A DNA stretch of 64,000 nt, taken from NCBI RefSeq assembly GCF_000346465.2, contig NC_034010.1:26870643-26934642 (forward strand). The letters are read 5' to 3'. Both the position numbers and the translations under genes were made by a program. Below the pieces are notes generated by a model. It saw only the letters and a program-made list of their open reading frames with translations, did no database searches and was not told where the DNA came from. Positions 11,215 through 21,900 of the stretch are shown piece by piece. Source of the stretch: Prunus persica. Its lineage: Eukaryota; Streptophyta; Magnoliopsida; Rosales; Rosaceae. The stretch's first letter is position 1. Each line of letters opens with the position of its first letter.

Positions 11215-13570
11215 TGTAACACCTCGACCCCAAATTTCCCTAAATTTTACCCTTATTTAATTATTTAATTATTTAAGGGTATTTTAGTCATATTTTTAGC
11301 CGAAGAGAGTTTGGGACCGTGACTTGTATTTTTGGATAGGTCGTACTGAGACGAGTTCATAGACACGTAGTGGGCTCGAATCGGAGTTGTAACGAGAGAG
11401 ATATGGTCAAAAGAAGTCCAGTGGCACAATCGTAAATATTTCGAAATGAGATTTTTTATAAAAATCTGGTTCTCTCTCTCTCTCTCTCCTCTCCCTCGCG
11501 CGCGACAGCCGGCCACGTTTTGGCCGGCCGTGCTCTCCTCCGGCCACCAATGACGACGGGACAGGTACCAAAATGACCGGGCCGTCGTCCTCTTCCTACC
11601 CCAGCCAGCCCCTTCCTCCAGCCGCAGCGATTTTGCCGGAATTTGGAGAAGAAGCGGCCGACGTCGCCGGATCTTCACAGCCGCCGATCTCCCTCCTCCG
11701 GCCACCAATTCCATCGACCCAGGTATGGATTTTGAACCTCTCGAGCTGTTCTAGCTGATGGTTGGGGTAGGATTAGATCGATTCTTAGCGTAGACAACTC
11801 GATTTTCGAATTGAAAATCGGCCGAAACTTCGGCCGCCGTGATCAGCCATTTCCGGCCACTTTTTGGGGTAGGTCCAAGAACAAAAGTGGCTCCAAATAG
11901 GGTGTTATACCTAGGGTAGGAGTTTGGAGCCGTGGTTTTGAGATTTTCCTGGGAAGCGTTATCACTTTGGGCACCACTCGCTGCCGGCGCGTGCGGCAGC
12001 GCGTGGGCACGGTGGAAAAAGTAGCACCATGTTCCGATGAGATCCTTAGGTTGTCACGAGTGCGTAGGATTTTGCGGATCTCAATTCGGACGTCGTTTGA
12101 CTATCGAACGGATAATCGCATATTGTGCGTAATCCGGGTTCGATAGGTTGGGACCGTTGGATGGTCCCAAATTTAATATATGTTAATCTAGGTAATTCTA
12201 GGATCGTGTAGGATTTCACGGATTGTGAATCAGAGCCCCGGATGTTCCGAATAATAATTTTAAAGTTTGTATTTTATATTAATTGTCAGATCGTGCGATC
12301 GTGAGCAATCCGACCGTTCGATCTGAACCAAACTTGCAGGACAAGTGTCCTATACCTGGTAGAACCCATAGGGACCTTCGGATCGGAAATTGGAGGTCGT
12401 GGGTTCCGCAGGTCCGTTTGACCAGGGTTAGAGAAGTTTGACCCTTGGTTGACCGTGAGTCTCCCGGAGTAATCTCACCTTTCTAGGGGAGATTATCGGG
12501 TACTAGATGATTGTGGAGGGTTACACAATATTAGAATTAATTTATATAATTATAAATTATATATGGTTGTACAAGGGTACAACAGAGTCTAGAATGTCAG
12601 TTTGGAGTGCTATACGCACTACTTTAGGTACCTCCCCGGATGTTGGATTCACTACAAGTACCACCAAGTGAAAGTTAGGTCCCGCGTGGCGTAGGTTATC
12701 CGGCGTTGGGACAGACCACATACGTGGCGTTGGTTGTACCGGCGTATGGGGAGCTATGTAATATGATGTTCATGTCTCACGTGGCGTAGGTTATCCGGCG
12801 TTAAGACAGGCCTCATACGTGGCGTTGGTTGTACCGGCGTATGGGGAGATTATGTGATATTGTGTTGAGGTCGCACGTGGCGTAGGTTATCCGGCGTGTC
12901 GACAGACCCCATACGTGGCGTTGGTTGTACCGGCGTATAGGGAGATTTGTGATATGATATTGAGGTCCCGCGTGGCGTAGGTTATCCGGCGTTGGGACAG
13001 GCCCCATACGTGGCGTTGGTTGTACCGGCGTATGGGGAGATGTTATGATAGTATGGCATGGTCGCACGTGGCGTAGGTTATCCGGCGTGTTGACAGGCCC
13101 CATACGTGGCGTTGGTTGTACCGGCGTATGGGGAGAATATGTGAAATACAGAGAAATAAAATAAGGCATCGCCCAAGTGTGGAATTGAGTTTTTAGGGAA
13201 GAACTACGTGTGGCTTGATCCCTCAAGGAGGGTACGTAGGCAGTCTAAGGTTATTAGGTGCAGCCGCAGACTAAATATTAGTCATTTTGGTATTTGAATT
13301 GTTTGGTAGTTGTTTGAGAATTATTGGAAGGCCGAAGGCCATTTATGAGAATTTGCATGAAATTATATTGTTCATGCTGCCCGTTGGGAATATTAAATGC
13401 GTTTTTATGCAGGTTGAAATTTTGGGAAATGTCCAAATTATAGGGGAGACTCTGCCGAAATTTCGGCAGGAAGTCTCGGTTTTTAGTAAGTGGGCCTGAC
13501 ATCGGGGTGATGTCAGGAATTCCAAAGGGTTCGTCTCGGATTTTGAGAAAATTCGGGGCGAGTCCTTAAA
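11215..13570. mobile_element. Nested insertion, probable solo LTR of a Gypsy-type element
   Basis: It splits the Copia integrase exactly between CGAGTTCTT and GATTTCAAG, with TTCTT on both sides (11210-11214 and 13571-13575) as a 5-bp target duplication. The insert starts TGTAACACCTCGACC and ends GAGTCCTTAAA, close to the TGTAACACC...CCTTACA ends I know from plant Gypsy LTRs, with the last C apparently mutated. There is no internal coding domain, primer-binding site or second LTR, so a solo LTR left by recombination fits best. At 2356 bp it is long but possible. A non-autonomous LTR element is the alternative. It contains a GC-rich part (11500-11720), a CT-repeat and the 95-bp tandem array. 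Confidence 0.7.
12679..13150. repeat. Five 95/96-bp tandem units, each with two potential hairpins
   Basis: Units begin at 12679, 12774, 12870, 12965 and 13061 (spacing 95, 96, 95, 96). Each has half A, with central GTGGCGTAGGTTATCCGGCG, and half B, with central CGTGGCGTTGGTTGTACCGG. The halves resemble each other, so the unit is itself an old dimer. Both centres are flanked by complementary arms: CCCATACG with CGTATGGG in half B, and GTCCC with GGGAC in half A of units 1 and 4. The array ends in spacers of AT-rich sequence. No CRISPR-like spacer diversity. Confidence 0.9.
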
Positions 13571-15927
13571 TTCTTGATTTCAAGACTCCACATGATGTGT
13601 TTGGTGACCATGTTTCCCCTGTATCAGTCTCTAAGTTGCCCCTTAAAGTTTTTGGGTGTGTTGCCTATGTTCATGTCTACTCTCACCAATGGAGTAAACT
13701 TGATCCTTGTACTCTGCGATGTGTCTTTATTGGTTACTCTTCTACTCAGAAAGGTTATAAGTGCTACCATCCACCTACCCAAAAGGTGTATGTTACTTTG
13801 GACGTGACTTTCCATGAAAAAGTGCCCTATTATGTCTCTCCCTCCTCTCCAATTCAGGGGGAGATGGGGAGTGAATTGGAGAGTCTTGGATTAGAGAATG
13901 ATGTGTTTGAAGATACTGCTCTCGGGAAGGAAACTACCTGTAGCACTGAAGTAAGTGACCGGTCGCCCATATTTGAAGATGAAACTTGTAGTCCCTGTAA
14001 AGAAACTACGGATCGCCCTCTGGAACTCGACCAGTCGCCCATATCTGGAGATGAAACAGGTGTTCTTGGTGACGAAATGACCGGTTACACTGAAGCAAGT
14101 GACCAGTCGCATGTATCTGAAAATAATGACAGTGATTCTTGTATGGATGAGTTCGATGCAATACCCTCATCTGCCCTGCCAGTGCCCCAATCTACTCGTG
14201 ATAGTGAATTAAGTGAGGTAATTTCTAATGATCTATCTGTGTCAACTTATCAGTTACCCTTACGAACCACTCATGAGAAACCTAAAGTACAATATTCTTT
14301 TGATATACATGCCAAGTCTAAATATCCATTTAGCCATTATGTGTCAACTCATTGTTTGTCTAAGTCATATGCATCATATTTATGTCAATTATCTAGTGTA
14401 TGTGTGCCAACTAAGCTGCATGATGCTTTATCTAACCCCAAATGAATGGATGCCATGAATGTTGAAATGGATGCCTTGAATAAGAATAAAACATGGGATT
14501 TAGTTTCTTTGCCACGAGGGAAGAAAGCTGTTGGATGCAGATGGGTGTTTACTTTGAAGTATAAAGCTGATGGTTCCATTGACCGTTACAAGGCTAGATT
14601 GGTTGCAAAAGGTTATACTCAGACCTATTGGAGACTTTTGCTCCAGTGGCAAAGCTCAATACTATGCGTATACTATTGTCTCTGGCTGTTAACTGCGACT
14701 GGCCCTTATTACAATTCGATGTCAAAAATGCGTTTCTACATGGTGACCTCAAGGAGGAGACTTACATGGATCTCCCTCCTGGTATTCCTGTAACCTCTAA
14801 GGAGGGTGTTGTGTGTAAGCTGCGGAAGTCTTTATATGGATTGAAGCAGTCTCCAAGAGCGTGGTTTGGGAGATTTGCAGCATCTATGAAGAAATTTGGG
14901 TATGTGCAAAGTAACTCAGACCATACTTTGTTTCTAAAGCATCATAAAGGTAAATTGATAGCTTTAATTATTTATGTTGATGATATGATTGTGACTGGAG
15001 ATGATCAAGCAGAAATGCAAAATCTTCAAAAGTATCTGGCTTCTGAATTTGAGATGAAGTCATTGGATGATTTGAAGTACTTTCTTGGGATTGAAATTGC
15101 CAGATCTAAACATGATATCTTTCTATCTCAAAGAAAGTATATTTTGGATTTACTTGCAGAGACTGGAATGTTAGATTGTAAACCAATTGATACCTCTAGT
15201 GAACAGAATCATAAGTTGGAATTGTATCGTGATCAAGTCCCTACAGATAAAGAGCATTATCAACGACTTGTGGGGAAATTGATTTATTTATCTCATACAC
15301 GTCCTGATATTACATATGCAGTGAGTGTAGTGAGTCAGTTTATGCATTCTTCTAGTGAAGATCATATAAGTGTTGTGATGCGCATCTTGAGGTATCTGAA
15401 AGTAACTCCTGGAAATTGGCTAATGTTTTGCAAGTATGGTCATAAAGATGTGGAAGGTTATACGGATACTAATTGGGCTGGTTCAGTCACTGATAGACGT
15501 TCTACGTCTGGGTATTTCACATTTGTTGGTGGTAATCTTGTTACTTGGAGGAGTGAAAAGCAAAAAGTGGTGTCTAGGTCTAGTGCCGAGGCCGAGTACC
15601 GTGGGATGACTCAAAGTGTGTGCGAGTTACTATGGTTAAGAAGATTGTTGAGAGATCTTGGGTTTGGACTTCATAAACCGATAGATTTGTATTGTGATAA
15701 TAAAGCTACAATTACAATTGCACACAACCCTATGCAACATGATCGTACAAAGCAAGTGGAGGTTGATCGACATTTTGTTAAAGAGAACTTGGATGTTGAA
15801 ATTATTTCTTTTCCGTTTATATCATCCGAGAATCATCTGGCAGATGTTCTTACGAAAGCTGTGTCTACTACGGTCTTTCTCAACTCGCTTGACAAGTTGG
15901 GCATGCGTGACATCTTTGTTCCAACTT

Positions 15928-15936
15928 GAGGGAGAG
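15928..15936 (+). other. Polypurine tract of the Copia element
   Basis: GAGGGAGAG directly precedes the right LTR; plus-strand priming site. Confidence 0.8.
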
Positions 15937-16143
15937 TGTTAGCGAGATCCTAGTTTAATTAGGATATTTATTTCCTAGTTTATTAGGATTATATTTCTTT
16001 CCTTTTTGTACAGATCTTGTGTAATTAGCTTTTTATCTTGTTTCCTAGTTTGACCCTACTAGGGTTACATCCTTGTACTATAAATACCTTCTTTTGGAGA
16101 ATGAAATACAACCTCAAAATTATTCTACCCATATTGTTTGACT
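15937..16143 (+). repeat. Right LTR of the Copia element
   Basis: 207 bp, starts TGTTAGCGAG and ends TTTGACT, followed by the CATCA target duplication at 16144-16148. Divergence from the left LTR is about 6 percent. Confidence 0.9.
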
Positions 16144-16148
16144 CATCA

Positions 16149-16930
16149 ACTATCGAACAACGAAATGTCGATTGATTTTTGAGCAATGATTTGGTATTTG
16201 TTTAAAGATTCGGAAGATACAAGCCAAAACAGAGGAACAACTGTTGATGAGCATAACAGAGTAACTTGGTTGAACATTTTATGATTCAAAATGTGAGGAG
16301 GGGAGTGGTGACTAGTCAGTTTAGTTAGAAAACTTTAGGAGTTAGATTTTGTTGCCATGAAGGCCAGAATTTTCTTGTAAACAATGACACTTTTGGCTTT
16401 TATAAGTTGTAGCTTGTTTTCCTCCTTTTTACCTAGTTGCACTCAAATTTTACCCAATTTTTCATGTGTTTAATATTAATATCTGATATTCTACTTCATC
16501 TTATGTGTTGAGGATAAGTTCTTTTGTTGAATGAATAAGAACCATTTCCCAAGCTGAACTTGAAATTTTCAGTCAGTTTTGTTAAAAAATTTATAGATAA
16601 TAATTTCGCAAACCTCATGAACCATTTGTGATATAAAGATTAACCTTTAAGGACCAATTATGTCACCAAAAAAAAAAAAAAATCTTAAGGACAAAAGATG
16701 ATAATTTTCTAAACCTCATGGACCATTTGTGATAAAAAGCCTTATATTTATTTATAATTTCATATTGCTTGTGTTCGAATAAGATTTTTTGTGTGGATAT
16801 ATTGCGCATGAGGCTCTTTTTTTTTATATATTTTTTTCTTTTTTTAATAAAAAATTTATAAAAAAAAAAATAATTCGTGCTGAACGTGTTTGAATAGTTT
16901 TTTTTTCTCTTTCCGGATAGAGCATTAAAA
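16149..16930. other. Original 3' flank of CHX copy B, displaced by the Copia insertion
   Basis: AT-rich, no gene seen. By the target-site duplication, this sequence was continuous with 9670 before the insertion, so it may contain the ancestral poly(A) signals of copy B. Confidence 0.55.
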
Positions 16931-16989
16931 TATTAATTATTGATGAATAGAGCAAAATTTTTATTTATTTATTTATAAATATAAAACAA

Positions 16990-17095
16990 CAATATTTTTT
17001 TTTAGTACAATGGATAGTCTAAACTATAGGGGAGGGGGATTTCACACGCACAACTATGATGTCGTGAGGATTCAAACCTGAGAGATCTTTGGTTT
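16990..17095 (-). repeat. Short retroposon-like repeat (SINE-like), copy 1
   Basis: Read on the minus strand, it runs from TTTGAATCCTCAC to ATAGTTTAGACTATCC and ends in a run of A. A related sequence on the plus strand at about 30520-30611 ends in ATAGTTTAGACTATCG and a poly-A tail. Two copies with the same tail suggest a small retroposed family; the class is not certain. Confidence 0.35.
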
Positions 17096-17114
17096 GCAAG
17101 TTAAGGCCCTTTTT

Positions 17115-17270
17115 GCCCACCCCAAGATGAGTGCTCTCCTATTCTGACTTCCCCAGAGCCTTGGGTAGCACAGCCAAGACAACGATGGGTTTTCTGCCCC
17201 TACGGGGGTGGAGCGACATAAGTTTTGAGAATTCAAGAGAAGGTCATGGCGAGATGAGCTGTTTATCATT
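17115..17270 (+). pseudogene. Nuclear plastid DNA: 3' end fragment of plastid 23S rRNA
   Basis: GCCCACCCCAAGATGAGTGC through GTTTATCATT matches the 3' end of plastid 23S rRNA as I remember it. Differences are almost all C-to-T or G-to-A, for example CACGGCGAGACG in the plastid against CATGGCGAGATG here. That is the pattern left by deamination of methylated cytosines in nuclear copies. The continuous open frame across it (17131-17514) is accidental. Confidence 0.85.
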
Positions 17271-17384
17271 TCGCAAATCATTTAATATGCGGGAAGGTAT
17301 TCCTATTATCCCTTATCTAGTAGAAGATGATATTAGAGATATGGAGATAAATCCGGATAGAAAATATTTTGATTGGAGAATTTT

Positions 17385-17474
17385 CCATTTTTGTTGTTCC
17401 CCTCCCAAGGGCAGCTTCTTACGCGTTACTCACCCGTTCGCCACTGGAAGCACCACTTCTCGTCCGACTTGCAT
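17385..17474 (-). pseudogene. Nuclear plastid DNA: 5' fragment of plastid 16S rRNA
   Basis: On the minus strand the sequence reads ATGCAAGTCGGACG, GTGGCGAACGGGTGAGTAAC and CTTGGGAGGGGAACAAC, which is the 5' region of plastid 16S rRNA. It is inverted relative to the 23S piece 115 bp away; in the plastid both genes share one strand and lie about 2 kb apart. So the pieces were joined after fragmentation. The left border near 17385 is uncertain. Confidence 0.88.
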
Positions 17475-17534
17475 TTTCACTGAGTTAGACCCGTTGGCCA
17501 AAAAGCTATATTAATTATTGATAAATAGAGCAAA

Positions 17535-18135
17535 TCGTTTTAGTGGATATTGAAAGAGCAAATGGTGTAATCCATTGTCCATGGTGTCCAAGGACTCATA
17601 GTGTCATTATGCATCAGCCTTGTGAGAAAACAGGTCTCTTATTAGAGGCTGCATTGATAGGCAATGCTTTGAACAAGAAATATAATTTGGTTTCATTCAT
17701 AATAATTAAAGTGATTCACAAATAATATGATGAGCCTTAACAAACTCCAACATGGATGACTAATTTCTAACTATAAATTGAAATCCGTTGGAACAGCATA
17801 ACCAATTTTTTTTATATTATTATTTTTACAAATTTTATGTCTGTAGTGTTTGACTTTAGCCAACTCCTGTACGTATTTCGTTGGTTCCTACCAAAGAAAT
17901 TGACAACTAACATAACGACTCTTACAGCAAAAGGGAGGGCGCCATAAAAAAAACTAAAAATTATCTGCTGTCCTGGTATATGTATTTCACTTGAAACAGC
18001 TCATATGCTTCTCAACTTAGGCTTCAGTTATTAACACTGAGTTTTACTTCAAATTACAACCAACCAAGAACCAACCTTAGGTTTCAAAGTTTTTGCAAAC
18101 TCTCAATCTCAAGCGATCATTTGGGAATTTGGGAA
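17535..18135 (+). promoter_or_regulatory. Upstream region of CHX copy C, homologous to that of copy D
   Basis: From about 17764 the sequence parallels 22304-22624 upstream of copy D. Shared words include ACTATAAATTGAAATCCGTT, ACAGCATAACCAATTT, GTGTTTGACTTTAGCCAAC, AAAGAAATTGACAAC and GGGCGCCATAA. Copy C has an extra stretch near 17960-18090. So the duplication that made C and D included the promoter. No clear TATA box was picked out. Confidence 0.6.
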
Positions 18136-20766
18136 ATGGCTGCCTTAAGCAACAACACACAAGTTGATGTAGTGGAACCGCAGCATTGCATGCTAGTTCA
18201 TGCCTCCTCCTCCAGAGGCATTTGGTGCGGAGAGAATCCTTTCGACGATCCCTATCCTCTAATGCTAGCCTAAATCATCCTAGTTGTTCTTACTTCCCGG
18301 CTGCTTTATTTTTGGCTCAGGCTATTGGGACAAACCAAGTTCGTCTGCAATCTCCTGGTATGCTCACCCAAATGCTCATCATGCTTGTTGTTGAAAGTTT
18401 TTATTTCCTAATTCAACAATGAGATTTGAATTTAAAAAACTAGGGTCATGTTCCTCAAGTTTACCATTTAAGTTTGTGACATGACATTATTATCTGTTTG
18501 GTTGAAATGTTCTTCAGAGTGGCATTATCTTGGGGTCCTCTGTTCTTGGGGGCAGCAAGGCATTCAAGGACAGACTATTCGCAGCTAAAGTGATTCCATT
18601 GTTTGACACAATGGCCACTGTTGGTGCAATATACTCCATGTTCCTTGATGCATTGAAATTTGACGCAACCCGCTTCAAAAGAACGGCAAAAGATAGCGTG
18701 AAAATTGGTCTGGTCGGCTGCATCTTACCTTCCGTAGTTACCTCAACCCTCCTCCTCCTGCTAGGCCTAGGGGGCGCCATTCATGGACTCGGGCCAGCTC
18801 CTGCAGGAACATTTTATCTCACTATTACCTTTTCTTTAACTTTTTTTCCTGTGGTAGCTCAGGCCATGGATGAACTCAACCTTATGACCTCTGAATTGGG
18901 CCAATTTGCCATGTCCTCTGCCATCCTCAACGATGTGATCTTCTGGTTCCTCATTGCATTGCATCTCATATTCACGAAACCAGACGCAACCTATCGCATT
19001 GAGAGTTTTATTTCCGTCTTTGGGTTGATATTATTCACTGTCTACGTCATACGCGCAATTATGCTGTCGATTGTCAAGAACATCCCCCAAGGACAAGAAG
19101 CCAAGGAAGTTCATGTAGTTGCAATACAACTTGGGGTTCTAGTCATGGCTTTTATCTCCAATGCCTTAGGCACAGCGCCGTACGCGGGTGTTGTACTTCT
19201 GGGGCTAGCCATACCCGGTGGACCACCTCTTGGTGCAGCCATAGTCCACAAGACCGAATATTTGGTCTCCCAAATTCTTATGCCAATGTTCTTTTTCTAC
19301 GTTGGATACAGAATAAATTTGTATTCGATTCACGATTGGATGAGATTTTCCATACTTCAGACGATCATTATCATGTCGTACGTTTCAAAGATTGTGGCAG
19401 TTGTAGCGGCTGCAATGTGGTGCAAAATCGGGTTTAAAAATGGTCGAAGGCTCAGCATGGCCATGAGCGTCAAGGGTATAATAGCGATTATTTCTTATTC
19501 TCGATGGAGGACCGTAAAGGTAAATAAAACTCTTTCCCTTTTTCTTTCACTTCCATAATATCCCACCCCATACAATATATGTTAATTTTGATTCCAAGTT
19601 GATATTTCAATGGCAGCTCATAGATGAACAAGCTTTTACTCAAATAGTGTTGTCTATGCTGGGGATGACCATGATTGCAACACCATTGCTACGATTCTCA
19701 TACAACCCTAAAATCCGACTCGGAGCATCAACCAAACGTCCCCGCTTCAGAAGCATCCAATCAATACCAAGCAACTTCGAAACATTTCGCATTCTTTGTT
19801 GCTTTCACAACCAAGAAAGCATCCGCAACCTTATTACCCTCCTGGAAGCCTTATACCCGACGCTAGCAAGCCCCATCTGCGCCTACGTGGTCCATGCAGT
19901 GGAGCTGATCGGGCGTGCGGCGCCACTACTAGTCCCTCACAATAAATTAAAGCACACAAATACACCGACCCATCAAATGATTCAAGCCTTTGAGAATTAC
20001 TCAGACAACTCCGAGGGACTGGTCACGATCCATGCTTACGATATGATCGCTCCTTACAAAAGCATGCACGACACAATAATCCGTCTTGCACAAGACAAGG
20101 TCGTTCCTCTGATTATCTTACCATTCCATGATCACCAGGGTACGGTTGACCTCACTTTGATTGCCTCCATACGCCAATTCAACATCAATGTGCAAACAAA
20201 TTCCCCATGTACAGTGGGAATACTTGTTGACAGAGACTTGTCTAGTCGGCTGAGATTGACAAGCTCTTCCTTCAATGTAGCGGTGATTTTCATTGGTGGA
20301 GCAGATGACCGTGAGGCGTTGGCCCACGCAGCACGAATATCTGGCAATCCTACCGTGGGTATGACGGTGTTCAGGATAATCTTGCGGGTAAACTAGAAGG
20401 AGGTAACCAAGAGGAGGAAATAGAGGCCAAGCTCGACCAGTCTTTGGTCGATGAGTTTAAGCTGGGGAACATCGGGAATGATTGTGTGAATTGGTATGGT
20501 ATCGAGGTGGATGACGGTGCACAATGAGTGCCATTAAGAAGTTGCAGGGCGATTATGATCTTGTCATGGTAGGGCGACGGCACGTGGAGATGTCGCTGAG
20601 GGATGAAGAAATGGCGGTATTCATGGAGCATCCAGAGCTGGGAGTTGTCGGTGACATGCTGTCTTCTTTAGATATCTGTGATGGGATGGTGAATGTGTTG
20701 GTCATGCAAGAACGCAGAGGCTTAGGCTGTGGAGCTTTTCGTAGTGACTCTGCTAGGGTTTCATAG
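18136..20766 (+). pseudogene. CHX family exchanger, tandem copy C, disrupted
   Basis: Exon homologues are 18136-18357, 18518-19519 and 19617-20766, with splice sites kept. Three lesions are seen against copy D. The CAA codon after MLA is TAA at 18271-18273 (codon 46). One base is missing near 20387, giving a stop at 20394. Four bases are missing near 20524. The last two sum to minus five, so the frame is not restored. Exon 2 stays fully open and keeps the Asn-Asp pair (SSAILNDVIFW). Because most of the gene is intact, inactivation looks recent. Translation from a later Met would lack the first membrane segment. A sequencing error could explain one lesion but hardly all three. Confidence 0.88.
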
Positions 20767-21189
20767 AATATTTCTCTACTACAAAATGTTAAACGGAGAA
20801 TGACTTACAAAGGAGTTCCTTGCTTCCTAGTGAGACTGAGAAGCAAAACAAGTAGCTTTGGTTAGCTAGAAGTAAACACTATATCTCCTTCCCTCTAGTT
20901 TCTTATTTTGTTAAAAGAATTTCCTAGTTAGAAGATTGTGAACATTGGAAGTTAGAAATATTTTCCTTTTAATTGGGTCTCTTTTTCTGGGGTAAATATA
21001 ATGTCTAGGGTTTGCTTGTAACTTAGCTTGTTTAGTTGTTTTCCTTTACCTGGTTAATATTGTACCAAGCCAAAAGTTTGCTGATTTTTCAGAAATGATG
21101 TAGTTTCCGGTTCAATAACATAGATTTTCCGGTAGCATACATTAATATTTACTAATTAAGCATTAGATCTTTATAGCCCTTTGTACTTA

Positions 21190-21900
21190 TTGTTTGTGCA
21201 AATAATCTCACGGGAGAATATTCGCCCAAGATTCCTTCGTCTTCTCCGCCTCTCTTTCTCCCTGCAAAACAGATCGGAGTAAAAGACCACACCCGGGGGG
21301 TGTTGGCCAAAGGCCCTCCGATGCCTAAGTCAGTTCAATCGATCTTTAGAGTAACGATAGCTAAAATAGGGTACGGAATGTGTTTAAAATATAAATCGGG
21401 CGGCCGGAGCCTTATGTAAAAGAGAGAAAGAGAGGAGGTGGCTAGGGTTTGAGAGGAATTTTCTGCAGAGATTTTAGTAGTAATTCTGACGTACCTCCAC
21501 CATTATGTGTGGCTATGCTTTTATAGTAGTCTCGGAGGCTAGGGTTTCAGAGGAATAATTCCGTAGATGGAAGGGAATTATTCCTCCCCTTTTTGGAATT
21601 GATTTGATTAATTAGGGATTTGATTAATTAGGGTAAATCAAATCCCTAATTGTGGTAGGTATCAAATCAAATCCTGATTCAATTAGGTAACTCCTCATTT
21701 AATTGGGGATCGTGGTAATTAACCAAATCAAATCTCAACCTAATTAGGTAACGTTCAATTTAATTGGATAATTCCCAATTAAACTGAGTAACTCCTAATT
21801 AGGTTGATTGACTCCCAATTTGGTCAAATAATCCCCAAATGGTAGGAATTATTTGACCTAGGGTTTGATTTAATTAGGTTCCCACACTTATCACGTTACC
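21190..21900. repeat. Possible degenerate LTR or other repeat, AATTAGG-rich
   Basis: The segment GGCCCTCCGATGCCTAAGTC near 21311 resembles a stretch often met in plant LTRs. It is followed by many copies of AATTAGG or CCTAATT between 21590 and 21880. No borders or target duplication were found, so the class is unresolved. Confidence 0.3.
21610..21651. repeat. Perfect 16-bp inverted repeat with 10-bp spacer
   Basis: AATTAGGGATTTGATT at 21610-21625 pairs exactly with AATCAAATCCCTAATT at 21636-21651. It could form a cruciform or a hairpin in RNA. Confidence 0.85.

Larger units (their letters stand above)
10156..15929 (+). pseudogene. Copia polyprotein remnants: protease, integrase, reverse transcriptase, RNase H
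   Basis: The protease frame 10156-10509 contains the active-site DTGAS (WIIDTGASDHM) and ends at a stop. The integrase spans roughly 10640-11210 and is split from 13576 on. It has an in-frame TGA after RLT near 10869 and a frameshift near 11155. It shows HTDVWGPA, TFIDD and FRTDNGSEY, with the late Glu-containing region QNGVSE. The nested insertion interrupts it at 11214; coding resumes at 13576 with DFKTPHDVFG. A TGA at 14443 replaces a codon before MDAMN, and a short out-of-frame deletion lies near 14625. The reverse transcriptase keeps FDVKNAFLHG and YVDDM, and RNase H keeps YTDTNWAG and SSAEAEYRGM. The long frame 14628-15929 is otherwise open. Not functional in cis. Confidence 0.9.
9676..16143 (+). 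mobile_element. Ty1/Copia LTR retrotransposon, degenerate, with a nested insertion
   Basis: Bounded by two similar LTRs (9676-9881 and 15937-16143) and a CATCA duplication. After the left LTR comes a primer-binding site TGGTATCAGAGC matching initiator tRNA-Met; before the right LTR is the purine tract GAGGGAGAG. Domain order is protease, integrase, reverse transcriptase, RNase H, which defines Copia. No gag is visible: the first coding frame starts just before the protease. Without the nested 2.36 kb insert the internal region is only about 3.7 kb, short for an intact Copia. Stops and frameshifts break the frame in several places, so the copy is dead by itself. It sits in the 3' flank of CHX copy B, same strand. 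Confidence 0.93.
16931..17534. repeat. 26-bp direct repeats enclosing a composite insert
   Basis: TATTAATTATTGATGAATAG plus AGCAAA at 16931-16956 recurs at 17509-17534 with one difference (25 of 26). Between them lie 552 bp composed of a repeat with a poly-T end, a plastid 23S rRNA piece, an unidentified 110-bp piece and an inverted plastid 16S rRNA piece. The repeats look like a duplication of the break site made when foreign pieces were joined in. Confidence 0.75.

Noticed and set aside
11265..11758. Frames of 149 and 61 codons in the GC-rich part of the nested LTR
   Set aside because: No domain, overlapping on both strands, inside a repeat; explained by base composition.
12679..13150. CRISPR-like array
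   Set aside because: Plant nuclear DNA, units of 95 bp with hardly any unique spacers, and located inside an LTR.
12813..13226. Minus-strand 137-codon frame with a repeated peptide
   Set aside because: It is a by-product of the 95/96-bp tandem array; unit length is not a multiple of three throughout and no family is recognisable.
17131..17514. 127-codon open frame taken as a possible gene
   Set aside because: It runs across decayed plastid 23S and 16S rRNA fragments; the reading frame is accidental.
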